A stretch of 49,284 bases of DNA from Gammaproteobacteria bacterium (GCA_026195255.1 JAPHSS010000061.1:1-49284); one strand, 5' to 3'. Positions 8,962 through 17,637 are shown, numbered from the stretch's first letter. A program made the numbers and translations. The notes: generated by a model from the letters alone, not told the origin.

Positions 8962-9654
8962 ATGTCAGGCCCCAAAATTATAGTAGCACTGGATTACCCT
9001 ACTGAATCTGAAGCACTCAATTTAGTCGACCAGCTGGATTCTAAACTATGTCGTTTAAAGGTCGGTAAAGAAATGTTTACTCATCTAGGACCTTCATTTG
9101 TTGAAAAAATACAAAATAAGGGTTTTGATGTTTTCCTGGATCTAAAATACCACGATATACCTAATACCGTGGCAAAAGCTTGTGGAGCGGCTGCAGACTT
9201 AGGCGTATGGATGCTTAATGTACATGCTAGTGGTGGTCGCAGAATGATGGAGGCTGCCGCTAATGTTGTAGCAAATCATCAAAACAGACCTTTGTTAATT
9301 GGGGTTACCGTTTTAACCAGTATGTCGCAACAGGACCTTAATGAATTAGGTGTCACTAATACACCGGCAGAGCAGGCATTAAATTTAGCAACACTTGCTC
9401 AAGAGTCAGGCCTTCACGGTGTTGTCTGCTCTGCTCAGGAAGCTCCGTTAATGAGAAATAACCTGACAAAAGATTTTCTTCTTGTTTCCCCTGGTATAAG
9501 ACCTGCGGGTAGCAAGGCAGACGACCAGAGGCGTATCATGACGCCACTGGATGCAATAAATGCGGGATCTAACTATCTTGTAATCGGCCGTCCCATTACT
9601 AAATCTGACAAGCCAATAGATACTTTACGTACAATAAACTCAGAAATTTCCTAG
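8962..9654 (+). CDS. pyrF: orotidine 5'-phosphate decarboxylase
   Basis: Last step of UMP synthesis: decarboxylates OMP. The catalytic array [10 protein letters not shown] is at 60-69, giving the charge network Asp60-x-Lys62-x-x-Asp65. The phosphate-gripping C-terminal part VSPGIRP and YLVIGRPIT is also present. Length 230 aa is standard for the bacterial type 1 enzyme. It lies 29 nt after lapB, the same linkage as in E. coli (lapB-pyrF), and probably belongs to that operon. RBS AAAGAGAA is upstream. Confidence 0.97.
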   Translation: MSGPKIIVALDYPTESEALNLVDQLDSKLCRLKVGKEMFTHLGPSFVEKIQNKGFDVFLDLKYHDIPNTVAKACGAAADLGVWMLNVHASGGRRMMEAAANVVANHQNRPLLIGVTVLTSMSQQDLNELGVTNTPAEQALNLATLAQESGLHGVVCSAQEAPLMRNNLTKDFLLVSPGIRPAGSKADDQRRIMTPLDAINAGSNYLVIGRPITKSDKPIDTLRTINSEIS

Positions 9655-9728
9655 TTGCCTTTTAACACTTTCATATATTAGTGTATGCGCTCCTATCCAA
9701 TAATGGATTAAAACAAGGAGTCAACGTA

Positions 9729-10001
9729 ATGAAAATAATGAAAGCGGTTGTTTTAAGCGTGATGATGTTTTGTGTAGTTCCGTTCTTTACCGGTGCGGCT
9801 ATGGCTGGTGAGGTAAATATTAATAGTGCTGATGCACCCACCCTGGCAGCGGAGTTACAAGGTATAGGTGAAAAAAAAGCACTGGCGATTGTCGCTTATC
9901 GTGAACAAAATGGCCCGTTTGCTTTAATTGAAGATCTACAGAAAGTTAAAGGGATTAGTGCTAAAACGATAGAAAAAAATAAAGATAATTTAAATTTATG
10001 A
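9729..10001 (+). CDS. ComEA-like helix-hairpin-helix secreted protein
   Basis: 90 aa with a signal peptide (about 1-24, ending AMA-GE) and one helix-hairpin-helix DNA-binding unit: INSADAPTLAAELQGIGEKKALAIVAYRE, then FALIEDLQKVKGISAKTIEKN. This is the ComEA family. In competent bacteria ComEA binds incoming DNA in the periplasm; short stand-alone forms are widespread and not all are proven competence factors. The start ATG 9729 has AAGGAG 8 nt upstream. It sits after pyrF and ends at its own terminator, so it may be read from the pyrF transcript or alone. Confidence 0.9.
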   Translation: MKIMKAVVLSVMMFCVVPFFTGAAMAGEVNINSADAPTLAAELQGIGEKKALAIVAYREQNGPFALIEDLQKVKGISAKTIEKNKDNLNL

Positions 10002-10037
10002 TTTAAGTTTAAAATTAAACTTTATATTTTCTATAAA

Positions 10038-10071
10038 AATACTCCATGAGAATATCGTGGGGTATTTTTTT
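10038..10071 (+). terminator. intrinsic terminator after the comEA-like gene
   Basis: Twelve-bp stem AATACTCCATGA / TCGTGGGGTATT with two G-T wobbles, then seven T. Points downstream of the plus-strand gene. Confidence 0.85.
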
Positions 10072-10111
10072 GTTCATTTACCTTATAATTGATTGAATCA
10101 TTGGAGCATTA

Positions 10112-10771
10112 ATGGAGATTGAATTTTGGCAACAGCGCTGGGACCTGGATCAAATTGCCTTCCACTTGCCGACAGTTAATCCTCATTTAGTATCATTTCT
10201 AGAAAAATTTAATATCAGTCCATCATCTCAGATATTTATACCTCTGTGTGGTAAAAGTTTAGATATTACCTGGCTTGCATCTCATAATTATTCAGTCATT
10301 GGTATTGAGTGTAGTAATAAAGCCATAGTTGATTTTTTTCAGGAACAAGGTATTGAATCTGAAACAAAAGATGTTTCTAAATTTATATCTCATCAAGCTA
10401 AGAATATACAATTGTTGCAAGGTGATTTTTTCGATCTAGATCAAAAATTACTAAAAGATATTTCACTTTTATATGATCGAGCATCTTTAATAGCGTTGCC
10501 ATTTGATAAACGCAAACAATACGTGAACCTGTTAAGTAATATATTACCCAGTGATTCTCAGATATTATTAATTACGCTGGAATATGATCAAAATATTATG
10601 TCAGGCCCACCATTTTCTGTATCTAATAATGAAGTTAAAGCCTTATACGAGGACAAATATAATATCGATATACTCCATGAAGATGATGTAATAGAAGGGT
10701 ATAAAACGTTTAAACAAAGAGGGCTTGGAAGCCTGGTTGAGAGAGTGTATAAATTAAGCTTAAAAATTTAG
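10112..10771 (+). CDS. tpm: thiopurine S-methyltransferase family protein
   Basis: 219 aa, the usual bacterial TPMT length. The N-terminal pattern EFWQQRWDLDQIAFH is the family start, and IFIPLCGKSLDITWLA is the SAM-binding motif I. The later CGKS/LYDRASLIALP region also fits. The family transfers a methyl group from S-adenosylmethionine to thiol, and in some bacteria to selenium or tellurium compounds. The natural bacterial substrate is generally unknown. It is a single gene between a terminator and the cNMP-rhodanese gene. Low GC and plain codon use do not set it apart from its neighbours. Confidence 0.92.
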   Translation: MEIEFWQQRWDLDQIAFHLPTVNPHLVSFLEKFNISPSSQIFIPLCGKSLDITWLASHNYSVIGIECSNKAIVDFFQEQGIESETKDVSKFISHQAKNIQLLQGDFFDLDQKLLKDISLLYDRASLIALPFDKRKQYVNLLSNILPSDSQILLITLEYDQNIMSGPPFSVSNNEVKALYEDKYNIDILHEDDVIEGYKTFKQRGLGSLVERVYKLSLKI

Positions 10772-10883
10772 CGTTTTTTCAACCCTTCAGCATAAGATGA
10801 GTTCGCTTGCTTGAACTTGCGTTTAGTCAAATTTAGGCTACATACAGTAGTATAAATAAAATGTACTGACACAGGTGTTAATT

Positions 10884-11942
10884 ATGATAAGCGTTAAAAT
10901 GGAAAGGGTTTTAGATACCCTTACAACTCACTACATGCCTTTTACCTTGCTCTCTCAAGAGCGTATGCCAGAAGTTGTCAATACTGTCCGTTTTATTGAA
11001 ATGAGAGAGGGCGAAATATTCCAGATGACAGGCGGAGAAGGTAAAGATTATCTGTTTGTCATTGAGGGTGCTTTAAATGTGATTACCGACGGTGAAGTCC
11101 GTTGTGTTGATGGCCCGGAAGAAACTCGTAAATCACCTATTGTTTTGAACACTAAGCCATCTACAAGTACCATTGTAGCGAGATCTAATTGCATTATCTG
11201 TCATGCAGACAGGGAAATGTTAGATGAGCTAATCTCGTGGGATGAGATAGTTCATATGATGGAAGAAACTAATGAAGAGCTTGCAAGTCAGTTAGATAGA
11301 ATTAGAAACTCCCTTGTTTTCAGGCGTCTTCCTTCTGAAATGGTTGAACTCGCCTTTTCTAAAATGCGCACAATTAAGGTTGCTAAAGGAGAAGCCGCTG
11401 TAGAGCAGGGTGGAGATGGTGATTCTTATTACATCATCACAGAAGGTTCAGCAGAGGTATATTCAATAACGTTATATGATGATGAGCCTCAAAAGATAGC
11501 CGAGCTGGTTGAAGGTGATGCCTTTGGCTGCGAGGCGCTAATATCTGGTGGTACCCGCTCTGAAACAGTAGTTATGAAAGAAGATAGTGTTTTATCGGTG
11601 CTGGATAAAGAAGATTTTGAAGAGATTATTAAAAATCCATTGATTAAAACAGTCAATCAAACCATTGCAAAATCAATGTTAGATACGGATTACGTACCAA
11701 TAGATGTTCGATATGCAGAGGAGTATGATGATTCTCATATTCCTGACGCTATTTTAATGCCATTATTCGAATTGAGAAATCGTATAGATGAGCTGGATAA
11801 AAGTAAAAGATATGTCGTGTATTGTCATGCGGGAAGTCGAAGTTCAGTGGCAACACTGGTGTTAGCACAGAACCAGTTTGATGTTGTTAGTCTCGAAGGT
11901 GGCATCAGAGATTGGGCGCATGAAACAAATTCTGTCGATTAA
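10884..11942 (+). CDS. double cyclic-nucleotide-binding domain protein with C-terminal rhodanese
   Basis: 352 aa in three parts. A first cNMP-binding-like beta roll spans about 20-120 and a second about 145-250 (GEAAVEQGGDGDSYYIITEGSAEVY, then GDAFGCEALISGGTRSETV). A rhodanese domain spans about 268-352 with the active loop CHAGSR, Cys314. The second roll keeps a phosphate-binding-cassette-like segment; the first is more diverged and may not bind nucleotide. No DNA-binding domain is present, so it is not a CRP-type regulator. Family proteins may couple nucleotide binding to sulfur transfer, but their role is not established. Start ATG 10884 has ACAGG 8 nt upstream; a GTG at 10875 is possible. 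Confidence 0.88.
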   Translation: MISVKMERVLDTLTTHYMPFTLLSQERMPEVVNTVRFIEMREGEIFQMTGGEGKDYLFVIEGALNVITDGEVRCVDGPEETRKSPIVLNTKPSTSTIVARSNCIICHADREMLDELISWDEIVHMMEETNEELASQLDRIRNSLVFRRLPSEMVELAFSKMRTIKVAKGEAAVEQGGDGDSYYIITEGSAEVYSITLYDDEPQKIAELVEGDAFGCEALISGGTRSETVVMKEDSVLSVLDKEDFEEIIKNPLIKTVNQTIAKSMLDTDYVPIDVRYAEEYDDSHIPDAILMPLFELRNRIDELDKSKRYVVYCHAGSRSSVATLVLAQNQFDVVSLEGGIRDWAHETNSVD

Positions 11943-11991
11943 TAAACACACATTATAAGTATAAGATATAATATCAATATCTTGAAAGTAG

Positions 11992-12026
11992 AAGAGCCGG
12001 TGAATACACTGGCTCTTCTTCTTTTT
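11992..12026 (+). terminator. intrinsic terminator after the cNMP-rhodanese gene
   Basis: AAGAGCC-GGTG pairs with CACT-GGCTCTT around AATA, followed by CTTCTTTTT. It separates this gene from the 12050 operon. Confidence 0.8.
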
Positions 12027-12049
12027 GCTCAATTAATATTGATATCCCT

Positions 12050-12373
12050 ATGAAAAATAGCTTTAATATTACTCTAAATGAAAAGATAATTTATTCTTAT
12101 GCGGCTAAACCTGCACCAGCACGCCTGCGTCGATATTTTGATGAAATTGATAATAAAATGTCTGATGGTATTCAGCTAGGTGAGCACTACGAGAAGCAAC
12201 CTTCGTTAATGCAAAAGTTACAATATGTTTCATTAAAATTATTTGATGCAATAGAAAGAAAAGATAATAATTTAATAGAACTATTATCAGCTTATTTAAT
12301 GAGCCGAAGTCCTGATCTAAAAAATATTTTAATCACTGAAATTGATGATTTAATAAACCTTAAGTTAATATGA
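12050..12373 (+). CDS. 107-aa protein of unknown function
   Basis: I do not recognise a family. The protein is mainly helical and charged, with no signal peptide, membrane helix or metal-binding cysteines. A basic segment (KPAPARLRRYFDEIDNKM, residues ~21-38) is followed by amphipathic helices rich in Leu and Ile. It is the first gene after a terminator, and its stop overlaps the start of the FMN reductase by 4 nt (ATGA), which makes cotranslation likely. That linkage suggests a role with the reductase and the MBL hydrolase that follows, but nothing in the sequence says what it is. Confidence 0.7.
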   Translation: MKNSFNITLNEKIIYSYAAKPAPARLRRYFDEIDNKMSDGIQLGEHYEKQPSLMQKLQYVSLKLFDAIERKDNNLIELLSAYLMSRSPDLKNILITEIDDLINLKLI

Positions 12374-12993
12374 GTAAAAATATGAAAATAGCTATTATTA
12401 GTGGAAGCCATCGAGAAAACTCTCAAAGTAGTAAGGTAGCCAGACATTATCAAAAAGTAATGTTAGACGGTATTTGTGATGAGGCGCCTATTATAGACCT
12501 GGCCAATAATCCACTACCTCTTTGGGATGAGGGTATCTGGGATGGCGACGAAAAATGGACCACATTATTAACACCTTATCGTGAGTTGTTATCTAGCAGC
12601 GATGGTTTTGTTGTAGTTACACCTGAATGGCATGGTCAGGTACCTGCCGGGTTAAAAAACTTCTTTCTCATATTTGGTAAAAATGAATTAGGCAATAAAC
12701 CTGCAAAAATTGTTTCAATTTCTTCAGCTGATGGTGGTGCTTATCCGGTTGCAGAGTTACGCATGAGTAGTTATAAAAATAGTCGTTTATGTTATATACC
12801 AGAGCAGATAATTATTCGGAATGTAGAAAATGTTTTGAATGATAATGCAGATGATAATGATGAATCAGCTGATGGTTATTTTAAAGAAAGAATTATATGG
12901 TCATTAAATATTCTTAAACAATATGTCATAGCTTTAAAGCAGGTTCGTGAAAGTGGTGTAACTGAGACAGATAAATTTGGTAACGGAATGTAA
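12370..12993 (+). CDS. NADPH-dependent FMN reductase family protein
   Basis: 207 aa with a flavodoxin-like fold. The FMN phosphate-binding loop is SGSHRENSQSSKVA near residues 11-24, after the first beta strand KIAIIS. TPEWHGQVPAGLKNFF (about 89-104) is the second flavin-contact loop typical of the NADPH-dependent FMN/azoreductase family. Such proteins reduce flavins, quinones, chromate or azo dyes using NAD(P)H; the substrate cannot be read from sequence. It overlaps the preceding gene by 4 nt and ends 3 nt before the MBL gene, so the three form one operon. Confidence 0.9.
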   Translation: MSKNMKIAIISGSHRENSQSSKVARHYQKVMLDGICDEAPIIDLANNPLPLWDEGIWDGDEKWTTLLTPYRELLSSSDGFVVVTPEWHGQVPAGLKNFFLIFGKNELGNKPAKIVSISSADGGAYPVAELRMSSYKNSRLCYIPEQIIIRNVENVLNDNADDNDESADGYFKERIIWSLNILKQYVIALKQVRESGVTETDKFGNGM

Positions 12994-12996
12994 CTA

Positions 12997-13629
12997 ATGC
13001 TCCGCTATACAACTATACCTGTTACCAGTTTTCAGCAAAATTGTTCGTTACTCTGGTGTGATCAGACTAATGATGCGGTACTTGTCGATCCTGGTGGTGA
13101 TGTTGAGTTATTACTTAAGACGGTTGAAAGCACAGGTGTTAATCTTAAAGAGATATGGTTAACACATGGTCATCTTGATCATGTTGGTGCAAGTGCCGAA
13201 TTAAAAAAACAGTTAAATTTACCAATAATTGGGCCACATATAGAGGATGAGTTTTTAATTAATGCCTTACCCATGCAATGTGAAATGTTCGGCTTTTCAC
13301 CGGTTGAAGGTTTTACGCCTGATCGCTGGTTGAATGAAGGGGAGAGTCTGAAAGTAGGTAATGAAGTTTTAACTGTCATTTACTCGCCTGGCCATACACC
13401 TGGCCATATTGTATTGAAACATGCAGGGCAAAAGTTACTATGGGTTGGTGATGTCTTATTCAGGCATTCAATTGGACGCACTGATTTCCCCCGTGGAGAT
13501 CATCAGCAGTTATTGACTTCGATCAAGCATAAGCTATTAACACTAGATGATGACTATCGGTTTATACCAGGCCATGGGCCTGAGTCTACAATCGGTGAAG
13601 AACGACTACACAATCCTTTTCTTCTATAG
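12997..13629 (+). CDS. metallo-beta-lactamase fold hydrolase (YcbL/glyoxalase II-like)
   Basis: 210 aa with the full MBL metal set: THGHLDHVG (His57, His59, Asp61, His62), SPGHTPGH, WVGDVLF and the late FIPGHGP. Size and motif spacing match YcbL-type small glyoxalase II proteins, which lack the C-terminal substrate domain of GloB. Related enzymes hydrolyse S-lactoylglutathione or oxidise glutathione persulfide (ETHE1 type). The neighbouring rhodanese and FMN reductase make a thiol or persulfide substrate thinkable, but this is inference. A weak hairpin without a good T-run follows at about 13648-13673. Confidence 0.9.
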   Translation: MLRYTTIPVTSFQQNCSLLWCDQTNDAVLVDPGGDVELLLKTVESTGVNLKEIWLTHGHLDHVGASAELKKQLNLPIIGPHIEDEFLINALPMQCEMFGFSPVEGFTPDRWLNEGESLKVGNEVLTVIYSPGHTPGHIVLKHAGQKLLWVGDVLFRHSIGRTDFPRGDHQQLLTSIKHKLLTLDDDYRFIPGHGPESTIGEERLHNPFLL

Positions 13630-13766
13630 AATATGTTTATCAATGGATGCTTTTAGTGTTTTGAGCACTAAAGTGATATTGTTTTATACGTATATTAAAA
13701 AAACTGAATACGAGCCAGTTTTTCATCATGTTATATTAACAGTTAATAATAAACTCAGGAATTCTT

Positions 13767-14927
13767 ATGTCATCTGGTCCGCGTCAAATTATTACACCCT
13801 TCAGGCCAATTCCACTTGATGTGCCAGAAGGCATGGCTGCTAATGAATTCTTTAACAGCACTGAAAACCTTAATGATCTGATAAATAATAACGGTCTGTT
13901 AGAGAATCCGGAAGGTCTTTTGCTTTATAGAAAGGCTCTGGGGCATTCAAATATATTTGACACATCTATTATTTACAATACATCTAAATCAGTTTTAAAC
14001 CCTCTTGGAAGACCAGTAAGACGCACTCAGGTTCCCAGTCATGTTAAACGTGACTGGAACAGAATGAATCAAATCATCATTGAGTATATGATTGAAAAAT
14101 TCCCTGATCCATCTGAACATCTTGTGTTAGCGGGTGAGGCCAGTTTAGATGCAACCTGGCCATTAACCTCTCCCGGTGTGCCCAGTATTCGCATGTTACA
14201 TAATCATTTTATTGTTTTTGATCAGCTACAATTACAAAAAGCAGCCCCTGCAGATCCTGCAAATCCAAATTTAACTGATGGGGGTCAACATAGCCTCTTT
14301 CAATCATATATGAAAGATGTATACCGTGATTTTCTGTCACAACTTGATCTGGAAATTTTAAAACCTGTAAGTAGCAGCGAGTCTACATTGAAATTAACCG
14401 GCTATCCACAGGGTCTGCCAAGCTGGAAAATACAGGGTGGGGTAGAGGCGCTTAAAGATATTCGTTTCTGGAAAGAGTACGATGAGGTTCTAAAAGGCTT
14501 TATTGATTTCTATCGTGCGTTCTTTTCGCAGGTCTCATCACGTAATTCCCCTGTACCAAAAGATGCATATTTTCCTGATCAAATTGAATCTGTATTATTG
14601 TTTAATAACGATTTTTTAGGTGCGGCTAAAAAAGTCAGAGAACAATGTATTCTGGATCCCAAATATTCAAATTCAATACGTTGGCAACCGGCATTTAAGC
14701 AGCTAATTTACAGAAATGACCAGAATGATCTTATAGTAACTATAAGTCAAAACTCAATAGGTAATGCAATTACAGAGTTATTGGGCGTGGTTGTAAAACG
14801 TGCGCCAGATGCTGAAGCTTACGAAAAATCTGAACCTGAGTTACTAGAGAAGTTACTGGATGTAAGAAGTCGTTTAATTAAGGCTGATTTAGGGCAGGGA
14901 ATTGCAACAGCCCATTGGGGTGCATAG
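13767..14927 (+). CDS. 386-aa protein of unknown function
   Basis: I do not recognise the family. The protein is soluble, with no signal peptide or membrane helix. A region at about 115-155 reads LVLAGEASLDATWPL, then RMLHNHFIVFD. The H-N-H-F-I-V stretch resembles the H-x-H-phi strand of HIT/GalT-type nucleotide enzymes, but the rest does not confirm that fold. Other conserved-looking parts are PQGLPSWKIQGG (about 213) and YFPDQIESVLLF (about 268). Start ATG 13767 has AGGAATT upstream. It stands alone between the MBL gene and a terminator for the opposite strand. No nearby gene suggests its function. Confidence 0.75.
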   Translation: MSSGPRQIITPFRPIPLDVPEGMAANEFFNSTENLNDLINNNGLLENPEGLLLYRKALGHSNIFDTSIIYNTSKSVLNPLGRPVRRTQVPSHVKRDWNRMNQIIIEYMIEKFPDPSEHLVLAGEASLDATWPLTSPGVPSIRMLHNHFIVFDQLQLQKAAPADPANPNLTDGGQHSLFQSYMKDVYRDFLSQLDLEILKPVSSSESTLKLTGYPQGLPSWKIQGGVEALKDIRFWKEYDEVLKGFIDFYRAFFSQVSSRNSPVPKDAYFPDQIESVLLFNNDFLGAAKKVREQCILDPKYSNSIRWQPAFKQLIYRNDQNDLIVTISQNSIGNAITELLGVVVKRAPDAEAYEKSEPELLEKLLDVRSRLIKADLGQGIATAHWGA

Positions 14928-14930
14928 TAT

Positions 14931-14961
14931 AAAGAAAAAAGCACCCACAATGTGGGTGCTT
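14931..14961 (-). terminator. strong terminator for the DUF1631 gene (minus strand)
   Basis: AGCACCCACA/TGTGGGTGCT is a perfect inverted repeat. On the minus strand it is followed by TTTTTTCTTT, a proper T-run; on the plus strand the tail is only TTAATAAG. It serves the minus-strand gene ending at 15002 and may act weakly for 13767-14927. Confidence 0.85.
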
Positions 14962-15001
14962 AATAAGCGCTGATACTCATCCTTTTTTATATTAGTTTTA
15001 A

Positions 15002-16459
15002 TTATGTAGCATTCTTTGAGATACTTGAAATTACCTGGCTCAAAGCGTGATCAAAAACTGAATGATCTTCTAGAAGCTGTGACTTATTGTTGAGTAATTC
15101 GTTAGTGAATTTAAGCGCATCTTTTTCAATTACCATCGTGCCTTTTCTATCAACAAAGACTAACCTAGCATTTTCAGGTGTAATTAACGAAAGTTTAAGT
15201 CTGCGAGGTGGCGTGTCATCACCAGTGTAGATTTTGAACCAGACATCTGGTTTTACAAATACGGGAAGCTCAGCAATAATTTCTTCAGATGTTTTTGCTT
15301 TTACTTCTATAGGGCTAGGCTTATCCTTACTCTTATCTGCATATATAGAGTCCTTTAACGATATTTCTTCAGCCTGTACTAAAGCTTTTTCTTCGAAGAA
15401 TTCAGAACTGTTAATTGTTCTTTCATAATGCCTTTTAAGGTTAGCAGTCGCCATAAAAGACTTTTCTTTGTTTTGTTTGGTTGTAGCTAGTTTAGTTGTA
15501 ATAGTGGTGATAATTTCTTCATAATTATTCTTTAAGGCTACCCACTCATTACGATTTTTAACAGGTGTTAGTGATTTAGTAATGATTTTAAGAATATCAA
15601 TCGATTCCTGCCACTCATAACTACTCTTACCAAATTTTAAATAACATGAAAACATATATGTAGACCAGTTATTTAAAAGAACAGGCTGTATAGGTTTAGC
15701 CAGTTTTATGTTCATTGTGTGATACTGCAACTCAGATAAAACGAGTTGTCTGGCGTGCTCTTTTACAATCTGCACTCGAGTTACATCTTCATTCTGTTTA
15801 AGTTTTTTTGTTTCAATTGTTTTTAAACGTTGTAAAGAAGTTAGAGCGGTGCGGAAACTAACCGTGTTTTTATCAAAACTTCGTAGAAGTTGATCTAGAA
15901 TTAAATTAATCGTTTGATAGACGGTATTGTTTTCTTCCTCAATACCTATGCCAAGTTGAGCAACAGTGTCTAACAGGTTTCTTGCAGGGTGTTTGTTGTC
16001 GTAGAAAAAATTGTGATCAATAAGAGAGGTTTTAATAACAGGTATTTGTAATCTGAGTAATAAGCCTTTAATAGCATCAGAAATGTTAGCGTCACGTAAA
16101 AAGGCGCCAAAAATCATCTCTACAAAATCAATGGTTCTACCATCTATTTGATTCATTGATTTTGGGATTGAAACGTTATTCATCTTTGCCATGCTGTTTA
16201 GTAAAGATGTTTTAAATTTTTCAGTGTTTATATTTACCTGTTGACCAGAAATATATTTGGTTTTATAGGTCAGCTGGATATTTGTAAGTGCTTTTAATAC
16301 GTCTTCACGGTTGAAGAAGTTTTTACCTGATGCGCTACTACGCAGTGCAGCGCCGCCACCAGATGATTCTTTTACATAATCATTAATAACTTTAGAGAGA
16401 TACTCTTTATCGTTAAGATTGTTTGAAGCTATTTTAACTGTACTGTCAAAGGCGCTCAT
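15002..16459 (-). CDS. DUF1631 family protein
   Basis: 485 aa. Family hallmarks are LRLQIPVIKTSLIDHNFFYDNKHPARNLLDTVAQLGIG in the middle and, near the C-terminus, DVWFKIYTG...RRLKLSLITPENARLVFVDRKG. The latter looks like a PilZ-type beta barrel often found at the end of DUF1631 proteins. PilZ domains can bind cyclic-di-GMP, but the canonical RxxxR motif is not obvious here. The longest frame begins at 16516, but ATG 16459 (MSAFDST) has AGGAAG five nt upstream and is preferred. It is shorter than many family members, which often exceed 700 aa. A CRP-like site lies about 225 nt upstream of the start. Confidence 0.8.
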   Translation of the reverse strand: MSAFDSTVKIASNNLNDKEYLSKVINDYVKESSGGGAALRSSASGKNFFNREDVLKALTNIQLTYKTKYISGQQVNINTEKFKTSLLNSMAKMNNVSIPKSMNQIDGRTIDFVEMIFGAFLRDANISDAIKGLLLRLQIPVIKTSLIDHNFFYDNKHPARNLLDTVAQLGIGIEEENNTVYQTINLILDQLLRSFDKNTVSFRTALTSLQRLKTIETKKLKQNEDVTRVQIVKEHARQLVLSELQYHTMNIKLAKPIQPVLLNNWSTYMFSCYLKFGKSSYEWQESIDILKIITKSLTPVKNRNEWVALKNNYEEIITTITTKLATTKQNKEKSFMATANLKRHYERTINSSEFFEEKALVQAEEISLKDSIYADKSKDKPSPIEVKAKTSEEIIAELPVFVKPDVWFKIYTGDDTPPRRLKLSLITPENARLVFVDRKGTMVIEKDALKFTNELLNNKSQLLEDHSVFDHALSQVISSISKNAT

Positions 16460-16858
16460 CTGCACTTCCTGTTTACATAATAATTCTGTATAAATACACA
16501 AAAGTACACATAACATTGAGATGAGGAGTTTAATCCAGCATAACCGAAGAGTTTATTCGTTAGTGCACATTCTTCTAAGCAAGATTGACTCTTGCCGGTG
16601 CTTTTAACATTTGGTGGACTGCATTGTAGGTAAATCTATGTACAACCACGTATGTAATATTAATCCCCTAAAGAGGGTAATATTGTGATCTGGTTCACGA
16701 ACTGAGATTATACAATTACATTAACTATAGGTTAATTAGAGGATAAATCAATTTATATTCAGTTTTTACAGTAGTTATTAGTGTCTTTTTAGATAACTAT
16801 TACCAGTTCATCCTTGGGTTTAAATCCTGTTTTTCTGTAACTGACTGATTTTATTGGT
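16460..16858. other. 399-nt gap upstream of the DUF1631 gene, with a CRP-like site
   Basis: No gene is seen. It holds a CRP-type box at 16684-16699, TGTGATCTGGTTCACG, which matches 9 of 10 conserved positions of TGTGA-N6-TCACA. Directly beside it is an imperfect inverted repeat around TCCCCTAAAGAGGG (about 16657-16685) with AATATTA/TAATATT arms. Both lie upstream of the minus-strand DUF1631 gene and downstream of DUF3025, so they most likely control the former or end the latter. Confidence 0.5.
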
Positions 16859-17635
16859 TTATCTGAAATATTCAGTATTTTCGTAAAATGAGGCATTTTG
16901 TTCAGGCCAGTAGCCAGGTATACCTAAAACTGGAAGTGCATTTAATTTAAGAGGAGATTTTGATATCTTATTTTTCCATATATCCATAATCTTCTCGTCT
17001 ATATTCGAAAAATCTTCATTTTTTATATCTTCCAGTAATTCGTGACTTTCTAATAACAGGCAATGGCAGGTCATACCAATATAAGGGTTTAATGATTTTT
17101 CAAATATCGCATGACCAAATATTACACATTTTATATTTTCTTCAAATTCCTTTTTATTCTTTATAAATAACTCTTTCCACTGGTGATTTTTTATAAGGTC
17201 TAATAGTTTCTTATTATTAGTTATAATAATTGCACCACATTCGTCGAATTGTGTGATTCTGTTTTCAAGTGTAGATCGGTTGCTACCCTTTTTACGCTGT
17301 TTAGCTTGTGTGAAGTGTAAAGTGTTTAGCATTTTTTTAGTCTTAGGGAATTTTAACCAGATAATAGCATTAAAGAAATCATGCCAATTTTGAGTTCTGG
17401 TTTGTAATTCGCCCTTTAAGTAAACGCGAGGCTCGTATTGATCTTCAAATTTATCAATAACAGTAGATTGAGCAACCGGGATAATTTTATTTTGACATTT
17501 TTTAAAGATGTCGGCATATACCGAAATATCTGGCCAATCAGATAAATGCTTAAATAAATCTGTATAGGTCCGTAACTGTTTAATGATCTGTGAGTCATTA
17601 AACAGTGAAACGTCCCATTTATCATTACTTGCCAT
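16859..17635 (-). CDS. DUF3025 family protein
   Basis: 258 aa, last gene of a four-gene minus-strand operon. The family signature is the central YEPRVYLKGELQTRTQNWHDFFNAIIWLKFPKTKKMLN, followed by TLENRITQFDECGAIII. GHAIFEKSLNPYIGMTCHCLLL and LPVLGIPGYWPEQN near the end are also conserved in DUF3025. Function is not known for the family. Its start lies 3 nt from the stop of the DsbA-like gene, so the two are probably cotranslated. No signal peptide is present, so a cytoplasmic location is expected. Confidence 0.85.
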   Translation of the reverse strand: MASNDKWDVSLFNDSQIIKQLRTYTDLFKHLSDWPDISVYADIFKKCQNKIIPVAQSTVIDKFEDQYEPRVYLKGELQTRTQNWHDFFNAIIWLKFPKTKKMLNTLHFTQAKQRKKGSNRSTLENRITQFDECGAIIITNNKKLLDLIKNHQWKELFIKNKKEFEENIKCVIFGHAIFEKSLNPYIGMTCHCLLLESHELLEDIKNEDFSNIDEKIMDIWKNKISKSPLKLNALPVLGIPGYWPEQNASFYENTEYFR

Positions 17636-17637
17636 AA

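Noticed and set aside
13547-13819. 90-codon plus-strand frame overlapping the MBL end and next gene start
   Set aside because: It overlaps two well-supported genes, lacks a ribosome-binding site and has no recognisable motif.
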